From assembly GCF_003589595.1 (NCBI RefSeq), contig NW_020653713.1, positions 4,074,692-4,138,691 on the forward strand: 64,000 bases of DNA, in the 5' to 3' direction. Made by a program: the position numbers and the translations under genes. The notes beneath the pieces are model-generated. The model ran no database searches. It worked only from the letters and a program-made list of their open reading frames with translations, and had not been told where the DNA came from. Each line of letters begins with the position of its first letter. The first letter of the stretch is position 1. Below are positions 46,075 through 56,235 of this stretch, one piece after another. This stretch comes from Hyposmocoma kahamanoa (lineage: Eukaryota; Arthropoda; Insecta; Lepidoptera; Cosmopterigidae).

Positions 46075-46699
46075 TCAAGTAGGTATGTATTTATGTATGC
46101 ATAAAGTTTTGTGTCACGATTGTTTTAAACGGTATCGGTATTTAGTGTAAAGAGAGATGATGTTGTGACATTTTTAAGTAAATATTATATTTGTCCATAT
46201 TTTTTTCTCATGTCCACAGTTTTAGGTATGTAGCTAGAGCATCAAAACAAAAACACGATCCACCATCTTGTTCGATTACCGGACATAAGGGTGACACTAT
46301 CGAAACCCTTTGAGCCCCTTTTCGAACGTTAATGCCGTGACAAATGCCAAATTTATGCGCCTGCGGTGGCTGCGCGACCCCCGCTGCGCGTGCGCTGGCC
46401 TCTTTAAGACTTGTGTATACATATTGACTATGGGAATTCGTGGTACCTAAATGCCAAGTTTCTTTTAGTGCGTCTTGCATAATAAAATGTGAAGTGAGAC
46501 AGTGCACTTATAGCTTCTTCCAATTTTTACTCTATGGCTGAGAAACACGAGGCAAGGAAAAAATTTCAAAATCTTTTTTCTATGTTTTGAATTACTACAA
46601 AGTTCAGTTGTTAATTTACAAGATGATAGGTGAGGTTTATGTAGACACGCCGTAATCCTCTGTAGCTGAATCTTAGACCCATTTGACACTTTGTTTGTA
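46075..46699. other. No supported gene
   Basis: A GC-richer patch (46290-46410) within a 99-codon minus-strand frame has no recognisable domain. Confidence 0.35.
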
Positions 46700-46918
46700 T
46701 TCTTCTTCTTCTTAATGTGCCACTTATCTACGACCATCGTGGCTATTCTCATTATTGAAGCTGCCGCACGAAAGAGGGAATGTGTGCTAAGGCGGAACCA
46801 GTCTCTCAGATTCTTCAACCACGAGGTTTTTCTCTTACATTATTGGTTGAAGAATTCGGTATCTATTTCCCCTCATTACGTGGCCAAAATACTGTAGCTT
46901 CCTTTCCTTTACAATTCT
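46700..46918 (-). pseudogene. LINE-L reverse transcriptase, C-terminal end
   Basis: The minus strand encodes RIVKERKLQYFGHVMRGNRY, then RILQPIM and a stop. After a deletion and frame change it continues MKNLRDWFRLSTHSLFRAAA and RIATMVVDK. This fits the 'RKLQYFGHVMR...RILQLIM.GKI.GKR..GRRR.SWLKNLRDWF...LFRAAA....IA.MVA' end of a common insect non-LTR element; the GKI..GRRR part is deleted. The frame then runs into a GAA-rich stretch (TTCTTCTTCTT on the plus strand at 46703), probably the element's 3' tail. Only the last ~75 codons survive. Confidence 0.82.
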
Positions 46919-48179
46919 GAGTATTTTCAACTTTTTTGTTTGTATTATTAATTTGTAATTTCTTGGTAAGTAAACCATTGTTTTCCCGATCAAATATCAC
47001 GTATGCTTTCTTTTAAATCAGTACAGATATAGAGAACAAAAAAAAATTAATTCCTAGTGTGTAATAATCGCTTAAGAATATTTAAGAAATTTAGATTTTT
47101 CTTGAGTTCGCTTTTGGATATCAGCTTATTTTCAAGTGGAGTCTAGACCGATAATTATATTACATTTGGAATGCAGTATATAATACATATGCAAATAACA
47201 ATTTTAAAATCCGTTCTATAAGGCAGTAGATATGACTAAGGTGTTGATGATATACACTGTTAGTCGGGTATCTACTTCAAATTAATTTCGAATTTTAGAA
47301 GAGAAAGAGATAATTTCTTATAAACACACACAACAACATCAAATAATATAATAAAAATACAAATTAGAGGTTTAAAAGAAACAGTGAAAACAAACTTAAA
47401 AATTTTTTTTTAATTATTTATTCGATTTGATAATTTTTATCTCCAATGTGCGAGGACCCTTACAAAATTATATCCAAATAAAAATTTTAAAATTGTATCC
47501 AATAATAAATCATATATTTGTTACAGGTACAGGTAGGTTCAATCGTAGTGATGTCATTTTCGCAAAACAGTAGCCTTGGTGCCCCATAATGATATTTATC
47601 TTGACATGGTAAGTATAATAAACATGCTACTTTCATTTAATGGTTTTCCAGACTAAATGCCATTGGGCATTCTCTACCAATCCACATAGACGGCTGGGTT
47701 CATAAATATCAAGTGCCGGCTAAGATTATTAATAATAAAACAATGATAATGTGCCCAATAACCCCACGTGGACTCAAACTAGGGAATTCCCAGTATTATT
47801 ATTACCAGAGCAACGGAAATTACTCCGGGTTTCTAACTTACCATGAACTCTTACAGTTTAGAACCTAAAATGAATCTTTGTGAGATAGCGCTACATGAAG
47901 TGTATATCACCATTCCGCGTTTTTGTCGTTACGAACCTATACTGATCTGTAATAAAGTACATGGTAAGGCCCCAGAATCATTTAGAAAAGTTGAATGTCT
48001 TAATTAACGGTCTATGCTAATTTATTTAATGAAATTACCTGAGATCGTAGCTCCTGTCAGGGAAATTTCTAGTTGAAAATCAGTGCTATGTAAACCAAGT
48101 CTGCACGGCATATACGTTTAGAAAGCAGAATATATAACTTATAGCATTTTGTTTTAGTTAGGTACTATTGATATATTAA
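46919..48179. other. AT-rich DNA, nothing firm
   Basis: A reverse-strand B-box-like stretch near 47780 (complement of GGACTCAAACTAGGG) could be an old SINE but is too weak to call. Confidence 0.35.
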
Positions 48180-48390
48180 CTGCCTCCGTGGCCGAACGGT
48201 TACCATGCCACGCAGAGGTCATAGGTTCGCTTCCCGGGCCAGGGAGTAATATTTCTATGGCCTACATTTATTTCTCTCGTGAGTTTGGGTGTAATTTGTG
48301 GTTGTGTATGTGTGTGTCCATGGCACCTGCGAAACAGGGATTTCCCTAGTGCGGGGCTATGTTGAGTGTGTGCGTTATTATTATTATTAT
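48180..48390 (+). mobile_element. SINE2, full length
   Basis: A box region TCCGTGGCCGAACGGTTACC, B box AGGTTCGCTTCCC, then CCTACATTTATTTCTCTCGT, GTGTAATTTGTGGTTGTGTA, GGGATTTCCCTAGTGCGGGG and a (TTA)n tail. It is the reference copy of the family. Confidence 0.95.
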
Positions 48391-48470
48391 TTTCTTTATT
48401 TTTCTCAGCTTGCGAGCTGGTTTGAACCACCTTGCGGACCGAAATAAAAAAATGCAGCATGTCTATGTGG
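48391..48470 (+). repeat. LINE-K-type 3' UTR block after SINE2
   Basis: TTTCTTTATTTTTCTCAGCT, TGCGAGCTGGTTTGAACCAC and CTTGCGGACCGAAATAAAAA match the block at 45775-45835 base for base in most positions. It begins at the end of the SINE2 (TTA)n tail. Confidence 0.6.
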
Positions 48471-48606
48471 ACGGTGGTGGTGGTGCGTAACAAAAGCTTA
48501 CTTCGTCCTTCCTTACCTATTATTATTATCATATGTAACATTTTCTTTTGTATGTTGTGTGTATTTTTTTGTGTGTGTGGCAACTAAACGGAATTTGAAT
48601 TTGGAA

Positions 48607-48705
48607 TTTGGAAGTTTCCCAAATTGGTACTACCAGGAGTAGAACCCGGGATCTCTGCATCTAGCGCCCACAGTGCAAACCATTGCTCCGCCAAGATCGT
48701 CAATG
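48607..48705 (-). mobile_element. tRNA-derived SINE head (other family)
   Basis: The minus strand has TTGGCGGAGCAATGGTTTGC (A box) and CCCGGGTTCTACTCCTGG (B box) ~35 bases apart, followed by TAGTACCAATTTGGG. It is distinct from SINE2-5. Confidence 0.6.
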
Positions 48706-48746
48706 GATTAGAGTATTTTGTGTACATTTGTAATAATCATAAAATC

Positions 48747-48850
48747 ATTATCATCAGCCTATTTATACGTCCACTGTTGGGCACGGGTTCCTCTAACCCT
48801 CTGGTTTGGGTCATAGTCCGCAATACTGGGACTTCACACGTCTTCCAAAG
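48747..48850 (-). mobile_element. SINE5-type tail fragment
   Basis: Minus strand: GTGTGAAGTCCCAGTATTGC, GGACTATGACCCAAACCAG and a GTGCCCAACAGTGGACGTAT end. The head is absent. Confidence 0.65.
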
Positions 48851-48900
48851 GTTATTAACCTACTTCAACATACATACAGAATTCATCGCGCAGATTTTTG

Positions 48901-49192
48901 TAGCAGTAGAGCTCCTTGTGAAAGAGTTCGTCCAGGGAAGTACTGCCACCTTACCTATTTCTGCCGCCAAGCAGTAATGTCATCATTACCGCGCTCCGGT
49001 GTTGAAGGGTAAGGGTGCTGGTGAAATTACAGGCACATGGGACTTGCCAACTAATGCCGCTGGGTGACGGGCGCAGTGCCCCTTATATCTTTGTGATTGA
49101 AAGCTCTGAGTGGCACTGCAACTATTATGGATACTGTACGTGTCCCATACCATCAGGAGTACGACTTATCCGTCACTAGGTATCATAGAAAA
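48901..49192 (+). mobile_element. rep1 copy, near full length
   Basis: Starts TAGCAGTAGAGCTCCTTGTG and ends CGTCACTAGGTATCATAGAA. All blocks are present except ~15 bases around GGCAGTGGCAG. Confidence 0.95.
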
Positions 49193-49261
49193 GCTTTCTT
49201 TCCTTTCCCTGTTGGCTAGAGATCTTGCTACTAAACCTTCATAAAATATGTACGCGGCTTG

Positions 49262-49350
49262 GAAATTTATATCATAGGTACACGCTGCAGGATTCGAACC
49301 GTCTATGTCTCAATTTAGAAGCAAACGTTCTCCCAATAAGCTACCGCCGC
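49262..49350 (-). mobile_element. tRNA-derived SINE head (another family)
   Basis: The minus strand has GGCGGTAGCTTATTGGGAGA (A box) and GACGGTTCGAATCCTGCAGC (B box), then GTGTACCTATGATATAAA. A functional tRNA is unlikely because the 5' and 3' ends do not pair. Confidence 0.55.
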
Positions 49351-49844
49351 TCTTATAATAATAATATAATCGATAATTCGTAATCGAGTAGCGAATTATA
49401 CCTCAAAAATAATACAAGACCAACACAGCGGGTTTTAAATCACTTTTAACTTCTAAAAACAAAATAAATTGTACATTTCTGTTGACATCTTTTAAACAAA
49501 CTTTAATTTACGGTCACTTAAACCAATTTTAACTTTACATCAGCTGGATAAACAACATTTTAGATCTGAAAAATTAAAGTTGTTAATTTGCAAAACCCAG
49601 TGGTCACATTTCAAAGTAATTCCGAAGCTTAATTTAATTTGTATTTTGATTAATAAAAGGCAGCCGCTGTGACGTTTTTCCAATAACATTTTTGACACCT
49701 TATTTATGGGATACACCAATTTGTATGGGATTTTCCTAGTTCTTACATTATTGTCATGGAAATGTAGAATGCGATTTAAATTTAAAGAACCCAAAAAAAG
49801 ATATACATCTCCATATTGACCATGAAGTATCAACAACTACTGTC

Positions 49845-49995
49845 TCATCATTAATCTATTGTACGTTCCACTGCTGGGCACCTCCCCTAAGAAGATAATT
49901 TAGGACATAGTCCGCAATACTATCCCAATGCCGGTTTGGTACTTTCCACGAAAATCTTCTTCGACTGTTATCACTATGTTTTCCTTTAGCTACAA
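49845..49995 (-). mobile_element. SINE5-type tail fragment
   Basis: Minus strand: AAAGGAAAACATAGTG, GGAAAGTACCAAACCGGCAT, GCGGACTATGTCCTAAATTA and GTGCCCAGCAGTGGAACGTA. The head is missing. Confidence 0.65.
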
Positions 49996-51339
49996 ATATT
50001 CTACTTCATCTTTTTCTTATTTTTTAGTACCTTGTTCTTTGTACCTTGTTTTGTTTTCATTTGTGTCTACACGAGAGGAGGTGGATTTATTTTCAAATAT
50101 ATAATTTTCATCATTACTGCTGTCTGTGAGAGACGAAGCGCGTTTATCTAAAACAAAACACACAGTTGCAACATCACAGGACAATACAAAGCATAGCCTA
50201 TAAAGCTGCTATAGTTCATTTCATATAGCATGGGTACGGTGACATTTGAGATTTGTTGTTTCTAGAGATGTACTAATATAAAATCGAATAAAAAAAATTT
50301 TTTTTAAGTATCTTATCGAGATAATTTGTAACGAGAAAGAGAGTCGATTTAGAGACAATAAATTAAGAACAGATAATTAATAAAATAAAAAGGTTTAAAT
50401 TACCATGTTATTCAGTACCCAAAACATACACAATACATAAAAAATCAACAACAACTAAATAAAAAGTCTACAACAAACCTTAAAATCAATAGCAACGAAA
50501 CGAAGTTTGCACAATTACCTACTCCAAAAACTACACGCGAAACTAAAAATAAAAGAAAACTACCCGCATACCAGGTGCACGCACGCGTGACACACACAGG
50601 TGACGCGAGATACACAATAGCCGATTCAGTTTAGCGACTCTATGGTGTAAATCTCTATGGATAAATATTCCGTTTTGCGCATCAAGTAGTTGGGGCTTAT
50701 TATTTTTATCTTAATCATTATATTTTCTGACTACTTAATATACTGTCATTTTTAAATTACAACTGCAACAAATATAGTTTGTTTTTGGTATATTATAACA
50801 AACTTATATTTCTTTTCGTAACCTGGTTGAGAGATTAATTAAAAATAGTATGCGTGCTACGTAATACATGAAAAAGTAGTTAGTATTTGAAAAAGCAGGA
50901 ACAGAAAAGCCAGAAACTGATTTGCTTGCGTTTCCGAACATGTTTTCAGGTCAAATTATATTATGATTAATATAATATTAATACTAACATTATATTCGTA
51001 TACACAAATATAATCAACATTTACTTAGTTTTAAAAAAAGTATCTAAATTTTATTTTTAAAGCTTATTTGTCTTAGTTTTGAGGCCCAACATAAAATTAT
51101 CAAAGCTAATTTATAGAAATCAAACATTTTTGCGTAGCTCTCAGAACAGTTTAAAATGTCCATTAATTTTATTTATTTTATATCTCAGAGAAAAAGGATC
51201 AAGTATTAAAAAAAATTGACCGTTTAGATTTGTTTTGCCTGCTGCTTTTGCAAATTTAAAATGATCGCGGCTAAAAACTAAGTTTCTTTTGTACTTATTT
51301 GAATTATAACAACCAAAAATATGATTAAAAAAATATGGA
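49996..51339. other. AT-rich DNA, nothing recognised
   Basis: No feature seen. Confidence 0.45.
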
Positions 51340-51375
51340 GTAGTGTACCGGGTTCGATTCCCTAGTAGCAAGTCG
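51340..51375 (+). mobile_element. B-box remnant of a SINE
   Basis: CCGGGTTCGATTCCCTAGTA carries a perfect B box. No A box was found in the right place upstream. Confidence 0.4.
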
Positions 51376-51440
51376 ATTGAGTGCGTTCAGTCTGCATAAA
51401 ATGGAAAGGGCAACTGAACACGAAAATTGCCGAAAGGTAT

Positions 51441-51822
51441 TGCTTTATTTATATTTTATTTATTTTATTATAGACGAGTAACTTTCTCTGGTATGTGTAC
51501 ACCACACAGTGTTGAAATTTGTTTCACTCGTTTTAACACTAATTCAGTCTTTTGTCGCCAGTTGTCGAGCTTGTTTCTGAAGGCTCTGACAGAGACAGCA
51601 GAAACAACATCTTCCGGTAGAAAATTCTTAAAGAGTTCCCAGTGATCACGTGATGGTTGGAAGATTTTTCTTTTAAAGAGATTTTGTACGTCTGGTAGAT
51701 TGTACTGGAACATCATCATTTTGTCTTGCCTCCAGAGTAGTGTAGTACGCGTGGTCTCTTCTTATAGAATTCGCGACGATGAGCCTGTGATATTTTAGTT
51801 GCCTTCCTCTGAACGTGTTTCG
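51441..51822 (-). pseudogene. LINE-M reverse transcriptase, C-terminal end
   Basis: The minus strand gives KYHRLIVANSIRRDHAYYT and TLEAR, then in the next frame MMMFQYNLPDVQNLFKRKIF, then FLPEDVVSAVSVRAFRNKLD and NW. The pattern 'LPTLE.RR.RGD.I..F......F......R.NFF..RVV..WN.LPE.VVSA.SV.AFKN.LD..W' is the extreme C-terminus of CR1/Rex-like non-LTR reverse transcriptases. At least one frameshift lies near 51720, and the WN-LPE motif is altered. The frame ends at 51468 and is followed by an A/T-rich (AATAAAATAAATAAAA on the sense strand) 3' end. A rep1 copy begins at its 5' edge, which may mark an insertion that separated it from upstream sequence. Confidence 0.78.
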
Positions 51823-51824
51823 AT

Positions 51825-52040
51825 TAGCAGTAGAGCTAATTGTGAAAGTGTTCGCCCTGGGAAGTACTGCCACCGTGCCTATTTCTGCTGCCAAGCAATA
51901 ATCTGAGCATTACAGCGTTCCGGTTTGGAATGGTAAGGGTGCTGGTGAAATTACAGAAACATGGGACTTGTCAACTTATGTCTCAGGGTGTGTGGCAGTG
52001 CCCCTGTGGTGTCGTTTACCACCAGACGCACGACGTCCCT
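51825..52040 (+). mobile_element. rep1 copy, internally deleted
   Basis: Starts TAGCAGTAGAGCTAATTGTG. It runs normally to TCAACTTATGTCTCAGGGTG, then skips ~60 bases to GGTGTCGTTTACCACCAGAC and ends near CACGACGTCCCTTTTT. Confidence 0.9.
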
Positions 52041-52254
52041 TTTTATGTCAGATTCAAGTCTTTTTGGAAATAAGAGCTCCGGATTTAATATCCATATTCC
52101 AGTAATGGCCATATATATATTATGTATATTACAAAAATGGTTGTACTGTATAACGCTGTTGTTCCGCTAGTACCACTGTAATATTCCTTCAATCCGTCAC
52201 ACCGTCTTTAATATTACTTAAAACGAGCAAAGTCACGGCAACCTATCCCATCGT

Positions 52255-52620
52255 TTGACTCTCCGAAGCCCGGACGGAAGCCATTTTGGAATGTTAATTG
52301 AAGCGATCGTAATCGTAATGAGAATCGTAATAAGTCATTGTGGAATAACGCGATCGCATTATCGCCAGTATGCTCCCGGCCTTACGTTTTGTACAATAGG
52401 TAGCACAATGCAGTATACGGTATGGTTTTTCGATATTGCAATTTCAGACCGTATGTTAACGACGCAAGGTTATATTTTTATTGTGGAATTTTATCAGCTG
52501 GTTATATTAAACCTTTGGCCGACTGTATGGGAACGTGTGAGACAATACGGTTTTTTTAACGGATTAATGTACAGGACATTGTTCTGTAGTTGTTTTGAAG
52601 GTCACATACTTCAATCTTAA
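52255..52620 (+). other. Unrecognised 121-codon open frame
   Basis: This is one of the longest uninterrupted frames in the window outside the gap region and the transposon genes. The product is rich in I, V, F and Y and has no domain that I recognise. Local sequence includes repeated CGTAAT words (52305-52330). No upstream splice or promoter signal is clear. It is probably chance or a relic of an unknown repeat. Confidence 0.15.
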
Positions 52621-52721
52621 TTTTATGATTGTGTTTTTTATATCTTTCAATCAATTGTCTATATCATCCCGTAGATGAATTTAAAAAAATATTTGTTAGA
52701 CAAAAGTGTTATTATAATTAG

Positions 52722-52870
52722 ATTCTCGCCTCTATCATGATCTAAAGATAAATTTAGATTTTCTATAAAATGAGACAGGTAGGCGGTATTCCACGGCAAA
52801 GGCACAGTCAATCGGGTCAAAGATCCTGGTTCAAGGACGGGTGCACCATGCGTACCGTACCTAGTTTTTT
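52722..52870 (+). repeat. rep7 copy 2
   Basis: TCTCGCCTCTATCATGATCT, GGCAAAGGCACAGTCAATCG, GATCCTGGTTCAAGGAC and GTACCGTACCTAG match 14450-14610 in order. GGTTCAAGGAC is close to a B box. Confidence 0.55.
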
Positions 52871-53779
52871 GTTCTTATTCTGCCGCCGTTAGTTGAATGT
52901 GATATTAAAAAAAATTTTACATATCATATAATAATAATTAACAACTGACGTAATCAATAACAGAAGGCCGATCTGTCACTATTCTTTTTTTTCCTAGGTA
53001 GATAAGGTATGAATTTACCGCAAGAGAAAAGTAAGTATTTTTAAATTTTATTTCTTCAAACATTATTTTCTAGGTATTGAGTTTTTGTCACATGGGCCCT
53101 TTTAACTTATTTACTTTTTTTTATTTTATACTTTATTTTACTTTATACTTTTAACGTATTATTATATTGAAGTATATTTTTACATTTTCATTTCACTTTT
53201 TATGCGTTGTGTTTGTTCTTAAATGTCTAAAACATTTAAGAACAAAGTTCTTAAATGTTTTAGATTTCGGAACTCGGTTTTGTTTAAATGTTGATTTTTT
53301 TTCTATTCGTTTAATTACTTAGATGTAAGTAAGTACACGTTACCAGAAACGTTGAATCCTTATCAGTCCCAAAAGATTTTTTATTTACAAGCTTAGATTA
53401 CTGCTAACCCCGCCTTTTATTTTTTAGGCCCTTGTTTTATGAAAACCTTTTTTGTTTCCTATTCGTTGACCACTGCTAACCGCTTGCCTGCACGCGAGTA
53501 TAACCTTTAAGGTGGTAAGGCGTCAACTTTGCCGATAGTACAGTCGCGAAACTTTCTTGACTTGACATTTTATTTTTTATTTTCCTCATTGATGTATGTC
53601 ACCTTTGTCCGTATTACAATTGTTTTAGTTTTTTCATCAGAAGAAATGTCCTAGTTTTAAATACCTTAATAATATACGGAAATTATCTCCCAATTCAGTA
53701 AGTGTTTTAATAAGGGAGCAAAGGCTGCGGCCCGCCGTATTATCTATCCATATCAGTGCCTGAAATTATCCCGAACATC
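52871..53779. other. AT-rich stretch, probable location of a 5' LTR
   Basis: The BEL/Pao internal region starts at about 53780, so some of 53340-53777 should be its 5' LTR, ending ...CCCGAACA. Without a 3' LTR to compare, the LTR start cannot be fixed. Confidence 0.35.
53215..53263. repeat. Three alternating inverted units
   Basis: GTTCTTAAATGT, CTAAAACATTTAAGAAC and GTTCTTAAATGTTTTAG follow one another. The last two form a perfect 17-bp hairpin with loop AAA, and the first can pair with the second instead. Confidence 0.9.
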
Positions 53780-53788
53780 TGGCGACCG
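53780..53788 (+). other. Probable primer-binding site of the BEL/Pao element
   Basis: TGGCGACCG lies two bases after ...CCCGAACA and just before gag. TGG-started sites complementary to a tRNA 3' end (…CGGTCGCCA) prime reverse transcription of LTR retrotransposons. The position fits; the tRNA was not identified. Confidence 0.55.
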
Positions 53789-53799
53789 TTGTAGTTAAA

Positions 53800-54871
53800 G
53801 AAAAAGGATAGAATACTATTAGATCGTAAATTAGCGAGACAAAGAGTTACTCTAAGCGCAAATAAATTAAAAGAATATGTTAATAAAAAGGATATGTTGA
53901 GTATTTGTTCGAGAGTCGGCGAATTCAAGAAGTTGAGTATTTCGAGTTAGTTGCGGTTCAAAATAAATATTTCAATTCGTTGTTGGAGAGCGACAGTCGT
54001 GATGAATAGTACATAGAGCAGGAGAGCGATGTTGTCGATGAGTATGAGTCAACGTGGTATCATTTAGAGCAGTCAGTAAAAGAAATAACAGAGTCAGTAG
54101 AGCATTCCGTGTGTGGTACTGTCAAGTGTAAGCGCTGTGGGCCAGGAGATGGTTCAAACAGCTTCGGCAATGCGAAACGTTCTTTACGCTTACCGAAGCT
54201 GGAACTGCCCCGATTTAATGGGGATATCCAAAGATGGTTGGTTGCCTTTCTGGGCGCAGTTCAAGAAGATTGACTCGGACGAGACCATAGACAAGGAAGA
54301 CAAGTTCCAATATTTGATCCAAAGTATGGATGTGGGAACAGGTCCACGAGAGCTAGTGGAAAGCTTCCCACCGTCAGCAAAAAATTATCATAAGGTTCTC
54401 GAACAATTGAAAGACCGATTCGCGAGAGATGACTTGCTGACGGAGTTTTACGTACGAGAACTGCTTCAATTAACTTTAAGGCAACCCAAAGGACCTGCCA
54501 GTTCTTCTCTGAGGTCATTATACGATAAGATCATGATACAAATTATGGCGTTAGAGTCGCTTGGCGTTACACAAGAAAAATATGCCGCTTTCTAGACTCC
54601 ATTAGTTGAGTCGGCGTTGCCAACAGATATATTATGTGCGTGGAATCGATCTCAACTGCAAGCACAACCGGGGAGTCAAGTGACTAAGTTACTTCAGTTC
54701 GTAAAATTTGAAGTAGAATCTGAAGAAAGAATAAAGCTGACTCGTAGTAATCAAGGTAAAGACTATGAATTTACCTTTAGCAGCGTATTTTTCCACAGTA
54801 AGTAAGAGCAAAAACGTTAAAAATGTAAACCCAAAGGACAAAGATCAAACTGATAAGGTTAAAACTTCCAT
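53800..54871 (+). pseudogene. BEL/Pao gag, part 1
   Basis: Gag of a BEL/Pao LTR retrotransposon. Segments in order: DRKLARQRVTLSANKLKEY, (frameshift) GYVEYLFESRRIQEVEYFEL, a stop near 54003, KRSLRLPKLELPRFNGDIQR (the hallmark start of the DUF1759 domain), a +1 frameshift near 54240, then PFWAQFKKIDSDETIDKEDK, QYLIQSMDVGTGPRELVESF, YHKVLEQLKDRFARDDLL, ALESLGVTQEKYAAF, a stop at 54593, and PLVESALPTDIL. The acidic/basic linker (around 54770-54870) is next, and the frame is then cut by another element at 54872. At least two frameshifts and two stops make it inactive. Confidence 0.93.
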
Positions 54872-55541
54872 AACCGCTCACGCGATACATGCAGCTGTGG
54901 ACGCAAGCCGCCGCAGAGCGTTGCGGGATTCATGCGTCACTGGAAGCATACCGTACCTAGAGGTACCGGTGACGATTTTATGCCGATTTATCGGATATCG
55001 AAGTTATAACAGGTAAAAGAACTAATATTAATTGCTATTTCGGTAACTACTCTAGCAAACCATAAAGTAAAAAATGTTTAATGCCTGTATCTGTCATTTT
55101 AATAGAATACACAACTTCAAAAATACGTCACGACAATCGTGTGAGTGTTATTGTTTGGGCTGGTGATTTCGGTGTTAATTTATTGAAAACATACCGTAAG
55201 TAGCGTTTTTTAAACTATACTTTAAGGAGTAATTTCATGGTAAACGTTAAAACCACTCAAACGGAGTATTATTATATTTATCCAAGCACATCAAAAATTT
55301 CATTAGTGCTTTTTAAGTGCAGGATTTGCGGTGTATTACTGCATTTTATTTGAGATGTTCATGTTGGTAGTACGGAGGGTATCTATTTAGCAATGCAGAA
55401 TAATAATTTTTATTTGTAAAAACTTGTATTTAAACTGAATGCTTTTTTAATTTGCGAAACCAGATAGCCGCCATTTTACGGGAGGTTTATCCTATCCTTT
55501 AAGGGCCGTGTAGGTGAGGGTAGCGCATCGCGTGAGCGGTT
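54872..55541. mobile_element. Terminal-inverted-repeat element inside BEL/Pao gag
   Basis: Begins AACCGCTCACGCGATAC and ends GCATCGCGTGAGCGGTT: a perfect 15-bp inverted repeat that goes on after one mismatch. The interior (670 bp) has no transposase frame. Gag sequence stops at its left edge, and the gag zinc-knuckle region resumes at its right edge. No clear target duplication is visible, so the superfamily is open. Confidence 0.8.
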
Positions 55542-55900
55542 GTGGTGTGACAAACTTTCTCACACAAATCGGAATGCAATTCTGTGACAAAAATGTCTTT
55601 AGAGGAACAACGTGATTTCTTGAAGCGGAAAAACGCATGCTATGTATGTTTAAAGGTCGGTCACATGGCAATGAAGTGCAGAAAACATGTAAAATGTATT
55701 GCTTGTGGAAGACGACACTTTCCTATCATATGTGAAAGTTTGTTTGGCCCAAAACAAGAGGTGTCGGAGAAACCGAAAGATGGACAAGCTATATTAAGTC
55801 AAGTGACGTCTTGTCAAAATACCGTATTACTACAAACATTGGTGGTTAATGTAATACATGGGAACAAAACGGTGACAGTACGAGCATTGTTACATTGAGC
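55542..55900 (+). pseudogene. BEL/Pao gag part 2, zinc knuckles
   Basis: After the insertion, SHKSECNSV continues a damaged first knuckle. MSLEEQRDFLKRKNACYVCL and KVGHMAMKC form a C-x2-C-x4-H-x4-C knuckle, and KCIACGRRHFPIIC a third cysteine/histidine group. This is the nucleocapsid part of BEL/Pao Gag. The frame stays open to a stop at 55897, exactly where the protease would start. Confidence 0.92.
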
Positions 55901-56235
55901 GGCTCAACGATCATTTATTAAGAGAAGTGTAGCGGAATATTTACAATTGAAAACTATTGCTCGAACAGAGATGAACCATATATTATTCGGTGGAGTAGTA
56001 ACTCAAAGGAAAAACCATAAGTTGTATGAGTTAATTATTGAAAATATTGATGGTAGTAATCAAACTAAGATACAGGTCTTAGAACAAGATAGCATCTGTG
56101 GTCACTTACCTAAAGTTAAGTATATATAGCAACTTACTGTCAAAGTTGCAGCAAAGGGGTGTACACATTACTGACCATATGAATGATGTTAAAGAGATCA
56201 GTTTATTAATAGGTTCTGATTTTTTTAGGTAAATT
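55870..56235 (+). pseudogene. BEL/Pao aspartic protease region, inactivated
   Basis: VTVRALLH, a stop, then AAQRSFIKRSVAEYL lies where BEL/Pao elements carry 'VRALLDSGSQRSFI', with the catalytic Asp in DSG. The Asp codon now encodes His and the next codon is a stop, so the protease active site is destroyed. Further on are a QRKNHKLYELIIENIDGS segment and LLIGSDFF, which closes the domain, separated by stops. Confidence 0.8.

Noticed and set aside
46208..46507. 99-codon minus-strand frame with a GC-richer centre
   Set aside because: No known motif and no continuity with neighbouring features.
48200..48583. 127-codon minus-strand frame
   Set aside because: It is the reverse of SINE2, its TTA tail and adjacent repeat, giving an N/T/H-rich artefact.
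49262..49350. Functional tRNA gene
   Set aside because: A and B boxes are present but acceptor and anticodon stems do not form; read as a SINE head.
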